This document shows positions 7,443-13,465 of a stretch of 25,201 nucleotides of DNA, piece after piece. Source of the stretch: a virus. The translations under genes were made by a program, and so were the position numbers. The notes below the pieces were generated by a model. That model made no database searches and had not been told where the DNA came from. It saw nothing but the letters and a program-made list of their open reading frames with translations. The DNA is taken from positions 1 to 25,201 of the IMG/VR virus record IMGVR_UViG_3300025168_000611. One strand, 5' to 3'. Position 1 is the stretch's first letter; each line of letters begins with the position of its first letter.

Positions 7443-7470
7443 ATAGTAACCTTGTATAAATTGTTGTCAA
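7443..7470 (-). promoter_or_regulatory. Candidate sigma70 promoter for terS
   Basis: Read leftwards there is a perfect TTGACA (-35, complement of 7465-7470), a 16-base spacer and TACTAT (-10, complement of 7443-7448, 4 of 6 matches). It would give a leader of roughly 20 bases before the terS ATG. An inverted repeat TTGTC-AA-GACAA (7464-7475) overlaps the -35 box and could be an operator. Confidence 0.55.
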
Positions 7471-7698
7471 GACAATTCGATGAGACATAATAGCACATAG
7501 CTAGATATAGTATAGGGAAGTAAATTAGAATCAATATATTGAGAAGAAATAAGAATAAAGAAGTAATAGTAAATAAATATAGTAATAAGGAAGGGGAAGA
7601 AATTAATAATATACTAATGTATTTATGATAGCAGTTAAGACATACTAGTCAACCCACAAGGGGTTCAGCATAGCTGACTTTACCCCCCCATATAATTC

Positions 7699-7718
7699 GC
7701 TCAGCCCTTTGGGCTTCG
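7699..7718 (+). repeat. Hairpin repeat copy 1
   Basis: GCTCAGCCCTTTGGGCTTCG, a five-base-pair stem with a three-base loop, shares the pattern GCTC-RGCCC-TTY-GGGCY-TCG with the copy at 8422-8441. Both lie about 90-105 bases upstream of a plus-strand ATG. Confidence 0.55.
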
Positions 7719-7823
7719 ATATTTGAAAGGGATAAAGTGACAAGTACATCTAAACTGCCCTTGCTAGGAAATTAGTAGATAAGCTACTGATTAAGACTAA
7801 TAATAAAATAAAAGGATAGTTAA

Positions 7824-8357
7824 ATGGAAAATATAAAAGATATAGATTACATATATCCATCAGATGAAACTAAGGAAATGTTACAAGATATGATCAATGA
7901 ACATCAAGTTAATACTAATAAACATTTACATCAAACATATGATTTATGGTTCTCATCTAATCATAATGGTTTAATCTATAATGCCACTAAGCAATTAGAA
8001 AATGTTTTAAATAAAGGTGAAAATCAAATAGAATGGTTATCTGATAAAACAACTTGGTATAAAGATAAAATAGATCATATGACTGCTGAAAATGGTAGCA
8101 ATATATGTAAAGCTATTAAAATGGAAATAACTCAAGAAAAGTTTGAAGAAACTTTAACCTTTAAATATGGATATGAGTTATCTTTAGCATTAGAACAAAC
8201 ACAGTTTGAATGTTATTTAACATACTACAAGAAACAAACTGGTAAATCAGAATTTGTATCTTGGAAAACTGCAAAAACACGAAAAGAAGTTGCAACGGAT
8301 AAGTTAATTCAATTTAACAAAGCTCAAGCAAACACTTTTAGTTTAGTTAAAGCATAA
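7824..8357 (+). CDS. Hypothetical early phage protein
   Basis: A 177-residue protein I do not recognise. It is mostly helical and polar (DETKEMLQDMINEHQVNTNK, IEWLSDKTTWYKDKIDHM, GYELSLALEQTQFECYLTYY), with no signal peptide or membrane segment and no visible catalytic motif. It is the first gene after the divergent control region and has its own strong terminator 20 bases downstream, so it is probably a separate and highly expressed early transcript. This is the position where phages often put host-takeover proteins; that is inference. Confidence 0.8.
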   Translation: MENIKDIDYIYPSDETKEMLQDMINEHQVNTNKHLHQTYDLWFSSNHNGLIYNATKQLENVLNKGENQIEWLSDKTTWYKDKIDHMTAENGSNICKAIKMEITQEKFEETLTFKYGYELSLALEQTQFECYLTYYKKQTGKSEFVSWKTAKTRKEVATDKLIQFNKAQANTFSLVKA

Positions 8358-8377
8358 CATTTTATATATAATACTAA

Positions 8378-8405
8378 AGCTCTCTAGCAATAGAGGGCTT
8401 TTTTT
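8378..8405 (+). terminator. Rho-independent terminator after first early gene
   Basis: Nine-base-pair stem AGCTCTCTA (8378-8386) with TAGAGGGCT (8391-8399), one G-T pair, GCAA tetraloop of the stable GNRA class, then a run of T to 8405. It lies 20 bases after the stop at 8357. Confidence 0.9.
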
Positions 8406-8421
8406 ATGTCTAGAAAAATCG

Positions 8422-8441
8422 GCTCGGCCCTTCGGGCCTCG
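8422..8441 (+). repeat. Hairpin repeat copy 2
   Basis: GCTCGGCCCTTCGGGCCTCG forms GGCCC-TTC-GGGCC (8426-8438) and matches the copy at 7699-7718 at most positions. It stands between the terminator at 8378-8405 and the gene at 8531, so it is placed like a promoter or processing element. Confidence 0.55.
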
Positions 8442-8530
8442 CAGTACCATTTGGTATATAGTATTAACACAATAAATATTCTCATTTGGGGAGAGTTCCC
8501 TAGAGTAGTAACCGAACACGAAGGAGTAAT

Positions 8531-8746
8531 ATGATAAGATTAAAATTAAGAACAATGTGGATACTAGAGTGTATAAAATTAAGGATAACTATGCCATTTC
8601 AAGTATGGTGTAGTGAATATATGCATAATAAAATGTGCGATAATGAATATTGGGATATGTCAGCAGAAGCCGATTACATATGGTCAAAGATATACACGGA
8701 CTATGATATTGTAGAAATAAATAAAATTAGAAAAAGTTTTTTATAG
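8531..8746 (+). CDS. Small hypothetical protein
   Basis: A 71-residue protein with a basic, hydrophobic N-terminus (MIRLKLRTMWILECIKLRIT) and an acidic, Trp/Tyr-rich remainder (NEYWDMSAEADYIWSKIYTD). AAGGAG stands 7 bases before the ATG, which supports real translation. It is the first gene after the hairpin repeat at 8422 and directly precedes the secreted glucosaminidase. I recognise no family. Confidence 0.65.
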   Translation: MIRLKLRTMWILECIKLRITMPFQVWCSEYMHNKMCDNEYWDMSAEADYIWSKIYTDYDIVEINKIRKSFL

Positions 8747-8770
8747 AATATTTAAACGGAGTAAATAATT

Positions 8771-9277
8771 ATGAAAATAATATGTGCTACTTTAATGTTC
8801 TATTGTAATATACCTATTTATGGAGATCAAAGTGAATTTATAAAAGAAATAGGTGAATGTGCAATAGAATATAATGCAAATTATACCGAACCAGCTATGA
8901 GAATACCAATAAAGCTAGTAATAGCTATTTCAGCTCATGAAACTGGCTGGGGAACTAGTAGATTTGCTAAAGAAGGAAATAATTACTTTGGTATACAAGT
9001 AAATTATCATAAAGATTATGATCCAGATAATTATTTAAAACCGAAAGAAAACAATAATATACTTATAAAGAAATACTATAACACTTGTGAAAGTGTAAAT
9101 GAGTTTATGGACATTATGTCGCACTCAAAATTATATAGGGGATTTCAAAAAGAATTAATAAACCAATGGTCTATTGATGAAGTATCATATATAAGATTAA
9201 TAGGGAATATGACTAGGTATAGTCATGATATAGACTGGGAATATAGTATAACCAGTATAATAAATAGTATGGAGTAA
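8771..9277 (+). CDS. Glucosaminidase-type endolysin (GH73-like) with N-terminal hydrophobic segment
   Basis: A 168-residue protein with the family signature IAISAHETGWGTSRFA (catalytic Glu57), followed by EGNNYFGIQVNYHKDYDP and a C-terminal YIRLIGNMTRYSHDIDWEYS. It resembles Bax/FlgJ-type beta-N-acetylglucosaminidases, which cut the peptidoglycan sugar backbone. The first ~18 residues (MKIICATLMFYCNIPIYGDQ) are hydrophobic and may be a signal or signal-arrest sequence, which would let it reach the periplasm without a holin. It is encoded among early genes, far from the holin at 15551. GGAG precedes the ATG by 11 bases. Confidence 0.82.
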   Translation: MKIICATLMFYCNIPIYGDQSEFIKEIGECAIEYNANYTEPAMRIPIKLVIAISAHETGWGTSRFAKEGNNYFGIQVNYHKDYDPDNYLKPKENNNILIKKYYNTCESVNEFMDIMSHSKLYRGFQKELINQWSIDEVSYIRLIGNMTRYSHDIDWEYSITSIINSME

Positions 9278-9279
9278 CT

Positions 9280-9501
9280 ATGAGAATAATACAAGATATA
9301 GAAGATTTATCTAAAATTAATAAAGATAAAAGATCAGCTAAATCAACAATAAATTATAGTCAAGTAACTATAGATATTGAAACGCATATAAGTTTAAAAA
9401 CATTATCTACTAAATATAAAGTTCCTATGTCAAAATTAATTAAACTAATGGTTAGTGATTTAATGACAAACATAGATTTAAAGGAGCAAGATGACGATTA
9501 A
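9280..9501 (+). CDS. Putative ribbon-helix-helix DNA-binding protein
   Basis: A 73-residue protein with a charged N-terminus, then QVTIDIETHISLKTLSTKYK and VPMSKLIKLMVSDLM. A short beta strand with alternating hydrophobic residues followed by two helices is the ribbon-helix-helix layout of Arc/MetJ/CopG regulators. It ends with an acidic tail. It starts two bases after the endolysin stop and overlaps the next ATG by 11 bases. The target is unknown. Confidence 0.6.
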   Translation: MRIIQDIEDLSKINKDKRSAKSTINYSQVTIDIETHISLKTLSTKYKVPMSKLIKLMVSDLMTNIDLKEQDDD

Positions 9502-9613
9502 ATATACAAATTTAAGTAGTTTCTATGATGGTGTCCAAAGATTAGTAATGAGAGGATTCCACTTTAGTGCAGACGGAGAAAAACTTACAATAGAATTAAC
9601 AGGAGGATTTTAA
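9491..9613 (+). CDS. Tiny hypothetical protein (40 residues)
   Basis: The protein begins MTIKYTNLSSFYDGVQRLV and ends LTIELTGGF. AAGGAG lies just upstream (9481-9486) with a 4-base gap. The frame overlaps the previous stop by 11 bases, and its own stop sits immediately before the next ATG (TTTTAAATG). Tight packing and ribosome sites on both sides support a real gene. No family recognised. Confidence 0.6.
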   Translation: MTIKYTNLSSFYDGVQRLVMRGFHFSADGEKLTIELTGGF

Positions 9614-9982
9614 ATGATTAGAAAAACATTTAAAGGTGGAATGTGGGTAAGCTCAACATTATTTAATAGTAAAGTATTTCGTTATGTTAAAAAACGAGGT
9701 GTCTGGTATTATAGAATATTATTATCAGAAAACTTTTCTGATGTAGTAAACGATATCTATGACATGAATGTCTTAGAAAAAAAACTAAATAAACATAATT
9801 GGAACAGTCCATTAAAGAAAAAAGTATTTTCTGTAGATGAAAATGGAACAATATTTGATGATAAAACTGGTATTATCTATGGAACTATTAAAGATAATAT
9901 AGGTAATAAGTTTGATGAAGCACCAGAAGAAGATGGTGTTGAAGAACCTATGGATCCAAATATGCAATATAAAGGAATATAA
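9614..9982 (+). CDS. Hypothetical protein
   Basis: A 122-residue protein. The N-terminal half is basic and aromatic (FRYVKKRGVWYYRILLSENF); the C-terminus is acidic (EAPEEDGVEEPMDPN). A GGAGG site lies 7 bases before the ATG. No motif is recognised. It ends in a TAATG junction with the next tiny gene. Confidence 0.7.
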   Translation: MIRKTFKGGMWVSSTLFNSKVFRYVKKRGVWYYRILLSENFSDVVNDIYDMNVLEKKLNKHNWNSPLKKKVFSVDENGTIFDDKTGIIYGTIKDNIGNKFDEAPEEDGVEEPMDPNMQYKGI

Positions 9983-10137
9983 TGATACAATATTTAACAT
10001 TTATAGAAGAATTAAAAACCATTAAAAAATCAATTAAATCTTTGTTAAAAGATGAAGTAATTGAAATGGGTATTCAAACAATAATAGATAAATATGAACA
10101 TAAAGTTATCTTACATGAAAAGGAGGAAAATAAATGA
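9982..10137 (+). CDS. Tiny helical protein (51 residues)
   Basis: The protein begins MIQYLTFIEELKTIKKSIKS and is predicted to be one or two charged amphipathic helices (LLKDEVIEMGIQTIIDKYEH). It starts on the A of the previous stop (TAATG) and shares ATGA with the next gene, so it depends on coupled translation. The function is unknown. Confidence 0.6.
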   Translation: MIQYLTFIEELKTIKKSIKSLLKDEVIEMGIQTIIDKYEHKVILHEKEENK

Positions 10138-10298
10138 GTTCTTTATATCAAGATGCAATAAGGAGAGCTACTGAATATGCAGTAGAAAAAGAAAGTAAAA
10201 ATATTAAACCGAATGAAAAAATAAAAGTATCAATAACTGTAGCCGAAGAAGGTATAATAGTTAATGCAAAAAAAGTAAAAAAGGAGAAAAAGCAATGA
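10134..10298 (+). CDS. Tiny hypothetical protein (54 residues)
   Basis: The protein begins MSSLYQDAIRRATEYAVEKE, a helix, then KIKVSITVAEEGIIVNAKKV, which looks like a beta hairpin, and a Lys-rich end. GGAGG (10122-10126) lies 7 bases before the ATG. Four-base ATGA overlaps join it to both neighbours. The function is unknown. Confidence 0.6.
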   Translation: MSSLYQDAIRRATEYAVEKESKNIKPNEKIKVSITVAEEGIIVNAKKVKKEKKQ

Positions 10299-10531
10299 GT
10301 AAAACTGGAACATGGTTTTTAGAATTGACCGAAGATGCATCTGATATGACTAGAGATGATTTTATTAAAAAACATGGAATATCTAATGTAGATGTATGGG
10401 ATAATCAAGATGATGATGTAAAAAAAATAATAAATAATCTTGATAAAGCAACAAAAATAGAAAGTGAAATAACACCTTCTATTAAAACAATGGAGGAGGA
10501 ACTACATAATGGCAAAAGCTGGAAAACCTAA
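10295..10531 (+). CDS. Small acidic hypothetical protein
   Basis: A 78-residue protein, rich in Asp and Glu (LTEDASDMTRDDFIKKHGIS, VWDNQDDDVKKIINNLD). An AAGGAG site lies 8 bases before the ATG. Its last 23 bases overlap the next gene. No known motif; acidic early phage proteins sometimes mimic DNA or bind host factors, which cannot be shown here. Confidence 0.6.
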   Translation: MSKTGTWFLELTEDASDMTRDDFIKKHGISNVDVWDNQDDDVKKIINNLDKATKIESEITPSIKTMEEELHNGKSWKT

Positions 10532-10724
10532 CACACCTACTATGAAAGATGTAGGTAAAGCTATTCAACAAATGACTAATGCTATGGTCAAAATGGCTAA
10601 AGTATTAAGAGATTTAAATAATAGATTATCAATAGTAGAAAAAAAACCAATTGAATCAACTATTAATATGTTATCTGAATCAGAATTAGCTGAAGTAGGA
10701 TTAAATAAAAAAAAGGACAGCTAG
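10509..10724 (+). CDS. Small coiled-coil protein
   Basis: A 71-residue protein: a basic start (MAKAGKPNTPTMKDVGKAI), a long helix with heptad-like hydrophobic residues (MVKMAKVLRDLNNRLSIVEK), then a polar tail. GGAGGA precedes the ATG by 9 bases. The stop codon lies inside the left arm of a hairpin (10713-10739). The function is unknown. Confidence 0.65.
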   Translation: MAKAGKPNTPTMKDVGKAIQQMTNAMVKMAKVLRDLNNRLSIVEKKPIESTINMLSESELAEVGLNKKKDS

Positions 10725-10739
10725 GGAATAACTGTCCTT
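10713..10739 (+). other. Hairpin between small-gene train and DUF932-like gene
   Basis: A perfect eight-base-pair stem AAGGACAG (10713-10720) with CTGTCCTT (10732-10739) and an 11-base loop. No T-run follows, so it may be an mRNA processing or stability element, or a weak attenuator, ahead of the gene at 10764. Confidence 0.55.
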
Positions 10740-10763
10740 AATAGTATGAAGGAGAAAACAACT

Positions 10764-11678
10764 ATGACAAATACCGAACAATGTCAATTTCCAATTTCTG
10801 CACAATGTAAAGTAGAATTGGATACAAGACCTTTGTTTACTTGGCATCAAGCCGAAATAGATGAAGTACCAGATAGGGTAGCTTTGTATAGTACCGAAGG
10901 TAGTTATTTATCTACTGTAAGTAAACGAAGTGCTGATAATTTAAGAACTTATGATGAATTTGCTACTATGTTATCAGATGGGGTAACTGGTGGAAATCTT
11001 AATCTTGAGGGTGTTACTTGTGTGGATAATATATGGAATGACGGAAAAAGATTCAGTCGTTTAATGACTTTTCCACAGCATACATTTAATTTCTTACGAG
11101 AAGATTATCAATTACAATTATGGTCATGGACAGCATATGATTTATCATGGGCAGAACAATTTATATTTGGCCCACTTAATATTGTATGTTTAAATGGACA
11201 ATTTAGTGCTGATTGGAAAATTAGAGGTATGAGTAAAAAGAACTGGAATCAAAAAGCTAGTGTTAATGCATCTGACATTAATGCTGCTATTAGTTCTTTT
11301 AATGATTATCCAGAACAATTAGAATCAATGGCAAATGCTAGTGTAACTCATGATAATGTAAAACATTTATTTGAAAATACATTAGCAGAAATAAAAGATC
11401 ATATAAATCCAAGAGTAAGTGATTATAGAATGAAACAATTATCAGATTTATGGTCTACTTATGAACGAAAATTTGGTCAAAATCTATATGCAGTTTATCA
11501 AACTGCTACCGATTGGGCAAGTAACCCAGAAGGTAGAGGTATGAAAATGAATATGGTAAGAACAAGATCACAACAAGTTGTTGATATGTGTAAAACAGAT
11601 GATTGGTTAGCTTTATGTCATAATACAGTTAAAAAAGTATATGGACTTGCGCCAAGTCAAATATTAGCAACAGTTTAA
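10764..11678 (+). CDS. DUF932-like protein
   Basis: The frame is open from an ATG at 10746, but AAGGAG (10749-10754) lies inside that stretch and correctly positions the ATG at 10764, giving 304 residues (MTNTEQCQFPIS). The pattern SYLSTVSKRSADNLRTYDEF, AYDLSWAEQFIFGPLNIVCL-NG, and a late helical YERKFGQNLYAVYQTATDWA resembles the DUF932 group found in phages and plasmids, whose role is unknown. The family assignment is by eye and moderate. It is a large and probably abundant early protein, and is followed by a long non-coding stretch. Confidence 0.6.
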   Translation: MTNTEQCQFPISAQCKVELDTRPLFTWHQAEIDEVPDRVALYSTEGSYLSTVSKRSADNLRTYDEFATMLSDGVTGGNLNLEGVTCVDNIWNDGKRFSRLMTFPQHTFNFLREDYQLQLWSWTAYDLSWAEQFIFGPLNIVCLNGQFSADWKIRGMSKKNWNQKASVNASDINAAISSFNDYPEQLESMANASVTHDNVKHLFENTLAEIKDHINPRVSDYRMKQLSDLWSTYERKFGQNLYAVYQTATDWASNPEGRGMKMNMVRTRSQQVVDMCKTDDWLALCHNTVKKVYGLAPSQILATV

Positions 11679-11682
11679 AGAT

Positions 11683-11739
11683 TAAGGGCAAATACAAATT
11701 TTAACAATCTGTTAAATATGTAGTTTCAATTTGCCCTTA
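11683..11739 (+). other. Long hairpin after the DUF932-like gene
   Basis: Eleven perfect pairs, TAAGGGCAAAT (11683-11693) with ATTTGCCCTTA (11729-11739). The loop contains a second hairpin, TTAACA-ATC-TGTTAA (11701-11715). It begins four bases after the stop and could mark the 3' end of that transcript, although only a weak T-rich stretch follows. Confidence 0.6.
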
Positions 11740-12084
11740 TTAGTAATTCTATTCGTAATTCTAGATGATTTAACGAATGGGCTAGGAAGGGAAAACACAA
11801 GTGAGTACCTTCCGAATTGTGTAGGTTGTGGCTAAAACTACCATTCACTAAGGAGAAATCTAGTCAGTACCCAAAAGCGTAGTCCTACACTTATAGTAAG
11901 TGTTCCCCAACATTAGAAACAGAGCAGTAGGTTATTGCCGTAATAAGGATATCGCCCTACTGTTCACACTTTGGTCAAAGGCAACTGACGAGTTGTTAGC
12001 TGAAAATTGAAGGATAGTTCATCTGACCATTAGGCAAGTTGAAACGATATATACTACCTATAAAAGCCTCCAGATAAAAAAAAT

Positions 12085-12136
12085 AGGGAGTAAACGATGG
12101 CCTGATTAAATTCGAGTAGCACTAGTTTTACTCCCT
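12085..12136 (+). other. Ten-base-pair stem upstream of XRE gene
   Basis: AGGGAGTAAA (12085-12094) pairs perfectly with TTTACTCCCT (12127-12136) across a 32-base loop. It ends three bases before a TTGACA box, so it may close the structured RNA or insulate the promoter that follows. Confidence 0.55.
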
Positions 12137-12139
12137 TAC

Positions 12140-12169
12140 TTGACAAAAACCTATGTTTCACGATATGTA
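12140..12169 (+). promoter_or_regulatory. Candidate promoter and operator for the XRE regulator
   Basis: A consensus -35 TTGACA (12140-12145), an 18-base spacer and a weak -10 TATGTA (12164-12169). The expected start falls almost on the ATG at 12175, and no ribosome site is present, so the message may be leaderless. An imperfect inverted repeat GTTTCACGATATGTAAC overlaps the -10 region, as expected for autoregulation. The -10 match is poor (3 of 6). Confidence 0.4.
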
Positions 12170-12174
12170 ACAGT

Positions 12175-12408
12175 ATGAATAGACAAAATGAATTAGGAAT
12201 ATTTTTTCATAGTTTAATTCCACAATTTGTTAATCAAAGAAAAAAACTTAAATTATCTCAATCTTCAGTTGATGATTTAATAGGTTGTGCTAGAGGATTA
12301 GTATCCAAATGGGAAGTAGGAATTAGAAAACCATCAGGATTTCTATTTTGTTGTTGGGCAGATTCATTAAAATGTTCAATTATCTTAAAAGAAAACAAAA
12401 AAAAGTAA
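12175..12408 (+). CDS. XRE-family helix-turn-helix regulator
   Basis: A 77-residue protein with a Cro/CI-type domain: QRKKLKLSQSSVDDLIGCAR-GLVSKWEVGIRKPSG. The LSQ..VDDLIG..RGLVSKWE.G.RKPS sequence is the classic XRE helix-turn-helix, although the first turn (VDDLIGCA) is a little unusual. It probably represses an early promoter, perhaps its own, but no target is proved. No ribosome site precedes the ATG. The 3' end overlaps a Cys-rich gene in another frame by 37 bases. Confidence 0.85.
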   Translation: MNRQNELGIFFHSLIPQFVNQRKKLKLSQSSVDDLIGCARGLVSKWEVGIRKPSGFLFCCWADSLKCSIILKENKKK

Positions 12409-12599
12409 AACAAAAAACTATTAATATTAGTGGTTTACATTTTCATGTTTTAACACCTACACAAAAATCCGAATATAAAAATTCAAACAGACCAGATGGC
12501 TGTAAAGAATGTACCGAATATCCATGTTATTCTAATGATAGTTGTAAGACATGGTATTGTAGTAAATGTAAACATAATCAATGGAGGAAAAATGGCTAA
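12372..12599 (+). CDS. Small Cys-rich, probably metal-binding protein
   Basis: From the ATG at 12372 the protein has 75 residues: a very basic N-terminus (MFNYLKRKQKKVKQKTINIS), then GLHFHVLTPTQKSEY and a Cys cluster, CKECTEYPCYSNDSCKTWYC-SKCKH. The CxxC pairs at both ends suggest one or two zinc sites. A TTG at 12348 with AGGA upstream is an alternative start. No ATG, GTG or TTG lies in frame after the XRE stop and before the Cys cluster, so an overlap with the XRE gene is needed. The function is unknown; nucleic-acid binding is possible. Confidence 0.6.
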   Translation: MFNYLKRKQKKVKQKTINISGLHFHVLTPTQKSEYKNSNRPDGCKECTEYPCYSNDSCKTWYCSKCKHNQWRKNG

Positions 12600-12783
12600 C
12601 TTAAAAGAAGTTATTGTAGAAGTAGAATCATTACATAAAATTATGAAAGAAATTATAATGGTTTCTGATGAATCTAAAAAAAAATATATTTTTACCGAAG
12701 AACTAGATAAATTTAAACCAATTATTAAAGATTTAAAAGAAATCAGAGAAGATTTATTACCTGTACATCAATTTGAAATTTAA
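12592..12783 (+). CDS. Small helical protein
   Basis: A 63-residue protein, MANLKEVIVEVESLHKIMKE and onwards, with charged amphipathic helices. The frame is open further upstream (from 12496), but GGAGG (12584-12588) fixes the ATG at 12592, which overlaps the previous stop by 8 bases. No family is recognised. Confidence 0.65.
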   Translation: MANLKEVIVEVESLHKIMKEIIMVSDESKKKYIFTEELDKFKPIIKDLKEIREDLLPVHQFEI

Positions 12784-12785
12784 TT

Positions 12786-12974
12786 GTGAGTAAAGATTGG
12801 AAAATTTTATATAAAGAATTATCAAAACAATATGATAATAAAGTATTAGATAATGATGAATTAAGAAAAACAAATACCGAATTAAGTGAAATGCATACTA
12901 ATGCATTAAAAAGAGTATTTGAATTAAAAGATCAAATAGTTAAATTAAAAGGAGGAAAGAATGGTAAATACTAG
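12786..12974 (+). CDS. Small coiled-coil protein with GTG start
   Basis: A 62-residue protein: MSKDWKILYKELSKQYDNKV, then TELSEMHTNALKRVFELKDQ, a likely coiled coil. The start is GTG at 12786 with no clear ribosome site, two bases after the previous stop. It overlaps the DUF3310-like gene by 14 bases, and its last codons carry that gene's GGAGG site. The function is unknown. Confidence 0.55.
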   Translation: MSKDWKILYKELSKQYDNKVLDNDELRKTNTELSEMHTNALKRVFELKDQIVKLKGGKNGKY

Positions 12975-13251
12975 TCCATCTTATTACAGCCTCAATCCAG
13001 AGGTATCATCTATAATAAGAAAATGGAATATGAATTTTGCTGAAGGTTCAGCATTAAAATATTTAGTACGATATAAATTTAAAAATCACGAAGAAGATTT
13101 ACTTAAATGTATGTGGTACATAACAGACATATTGGAGAATACTTATGGGGTTAAAGATTGCAACGATTTTAAAGAGAAAATTCAAAGAATTGAGAAACAC
13201 CTCAAAAGATCCAATGGAATCAAAAAAAAAGAAAAGACAGTTCATTCTTAA
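12961..13251 (+). CDS. DUF3310-like (phage nucleotide-kinase-like) protein
   Basis: A 96-residue protein with SYYSLNPEVSSIIRKWNMNF, AEGSALKYLVRYKFKNHEED and LLKCMWYI. Small protein, FxxGxAxKYLxRxxxKxxxEDLxKxxWY, is the DUF3310 signature seen in many phages, where it is often labelled nucleotide kinase without proof. GGAGG lies 6 bases before the ATG. The C-terminus is Lys-rich and overlaps the next frame. Confidence 0.75.
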   Translation: MVNTSPSYYSLNPEVSSIIRKWNMNFAEGSALKYLVRYKFKNHEEDLLKCMWYITDILENTYGVKDCNDFKEKIQRIEKHLKRSNGIKKKEKTVHS

Positions 13252-13465
13252 ACTAGCTCAATCTTATCTACCAGCAGATATGTATTTTTTTTTTCAAGAA
13301 AAATACCAAAGTAATCGAACATCAGACTTAATAGCTGCCAAACCAATCGCAGATTATATTGAAAGGAGATATAAATATGGGCATGATGAAGGGTTTACTA
13401 AACGAAATGAATTACGAAAGTCTATACACAGACGACAACAAACTAATGAAGGGAGTATTAACTAG
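13214..13465 (+). CDS. Small basic hypothetical protein upstream of exonuclease
   Basis: An 83-residue protein from the ATG at 13214 (the frame is open from 13145). It has a basic start (MESKKKKRQFILKLAQSYLP), then ADMYFFFQEKYQSNRTSDLI and PIADYIERRYKYGHDE. The stop (TAG, 13463-13465) directly precedes the exonuclease ATG. The last 30 residues are polar and basic and overlap another frame that has its own ribosome site (from 13377), so the true C-terminus is open to question. Confidence 0.55.
   Translation: MESKKKKRQFILKLAQSYLPADMYFFFQEKYQSNRTSDLIAAKPIADYIERRYKYGHDEGFTKRNELRKSIHRRQQTNEGSIN

Larger units (their letters stand above)
7416..7823. promoter_or_regulatory. Divergent control region between packaging and early operons
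   Basis: About 400 gene-free bases separate leftward terS from the first rightward gene. Contents, left to right: the terS promoter; a purine-rich stretch (about 7500-7600) with a weak rightward candidate TTGAGA-17-AGTAAT (7539-7567); alternative stems AACCC/GGGTT (7651-7665) and GGGGT/ACCCC (7660-7686); hairpin TCAGC-ATA-GCTGA (7665-7677); and hairpin AGCCC-TTT-GGGCT (7703-7715), whose 20-base context recurs at 8422-8441. An AAAGGA site precedes the ATG at 7824. Early promoters very likely lie here. Confidence 0.65.
11679..12174 (+). ncRNA. Candidate structured non-coding RNA or regulatory locus
   Basis: A 496-base gene-free stretch in a region where genes otherwise overlap. G+C is higher than in flanking genes (25 of 60 bases in each of two lines counted, 11761-11880). 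Complementary arms include 11683-11693/11729-11739 (11 pairs), GAATGG/CCATTC (11775-11780/11841-11846), a possible pseudoknot GGAAGG/CCTTCC crossed by ACACAA/TTGTGT (11785-11822), ACACTTA/TAAGTGT (11887-11903), CAGTAGG/CCTACTG (11925-11962) enclosing TTATT/AATAA, CAACT/AGTTG (11982-11995), TGGTCA/TGACCA (11972-12029) and AGGGAGTAAA/TTTACTCCCT (12085-12136). I do not recognise tmRNA, RNase P, a group I intron or a tRNA. An origin of replication is the main alternative. Confidence 0.5.

Noticed and set aside
11982-12006. Hammerhead-like core: CTGACGAG followed by GAAA
   Set aside because: The bases between them do not make a proper stem II (only G-T and mismatches, or an extra base), and no matching stems I and III or cleavage site were found.
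11761-12060. Group I intron, tmRNA or RNase P RNA
   Set aside because: The conserved core sequences (intron P7 guanosine site, RNase P GAGGAAAGTCC-type block, tmRNA CCA-end arm) are not present by eye.
12496-12591. Upstream extension of the gene at 12592
   Set aside because: The extension overlaps the Cys-rich gene, while a GGAGG site sits directly before the ATG at 12592.
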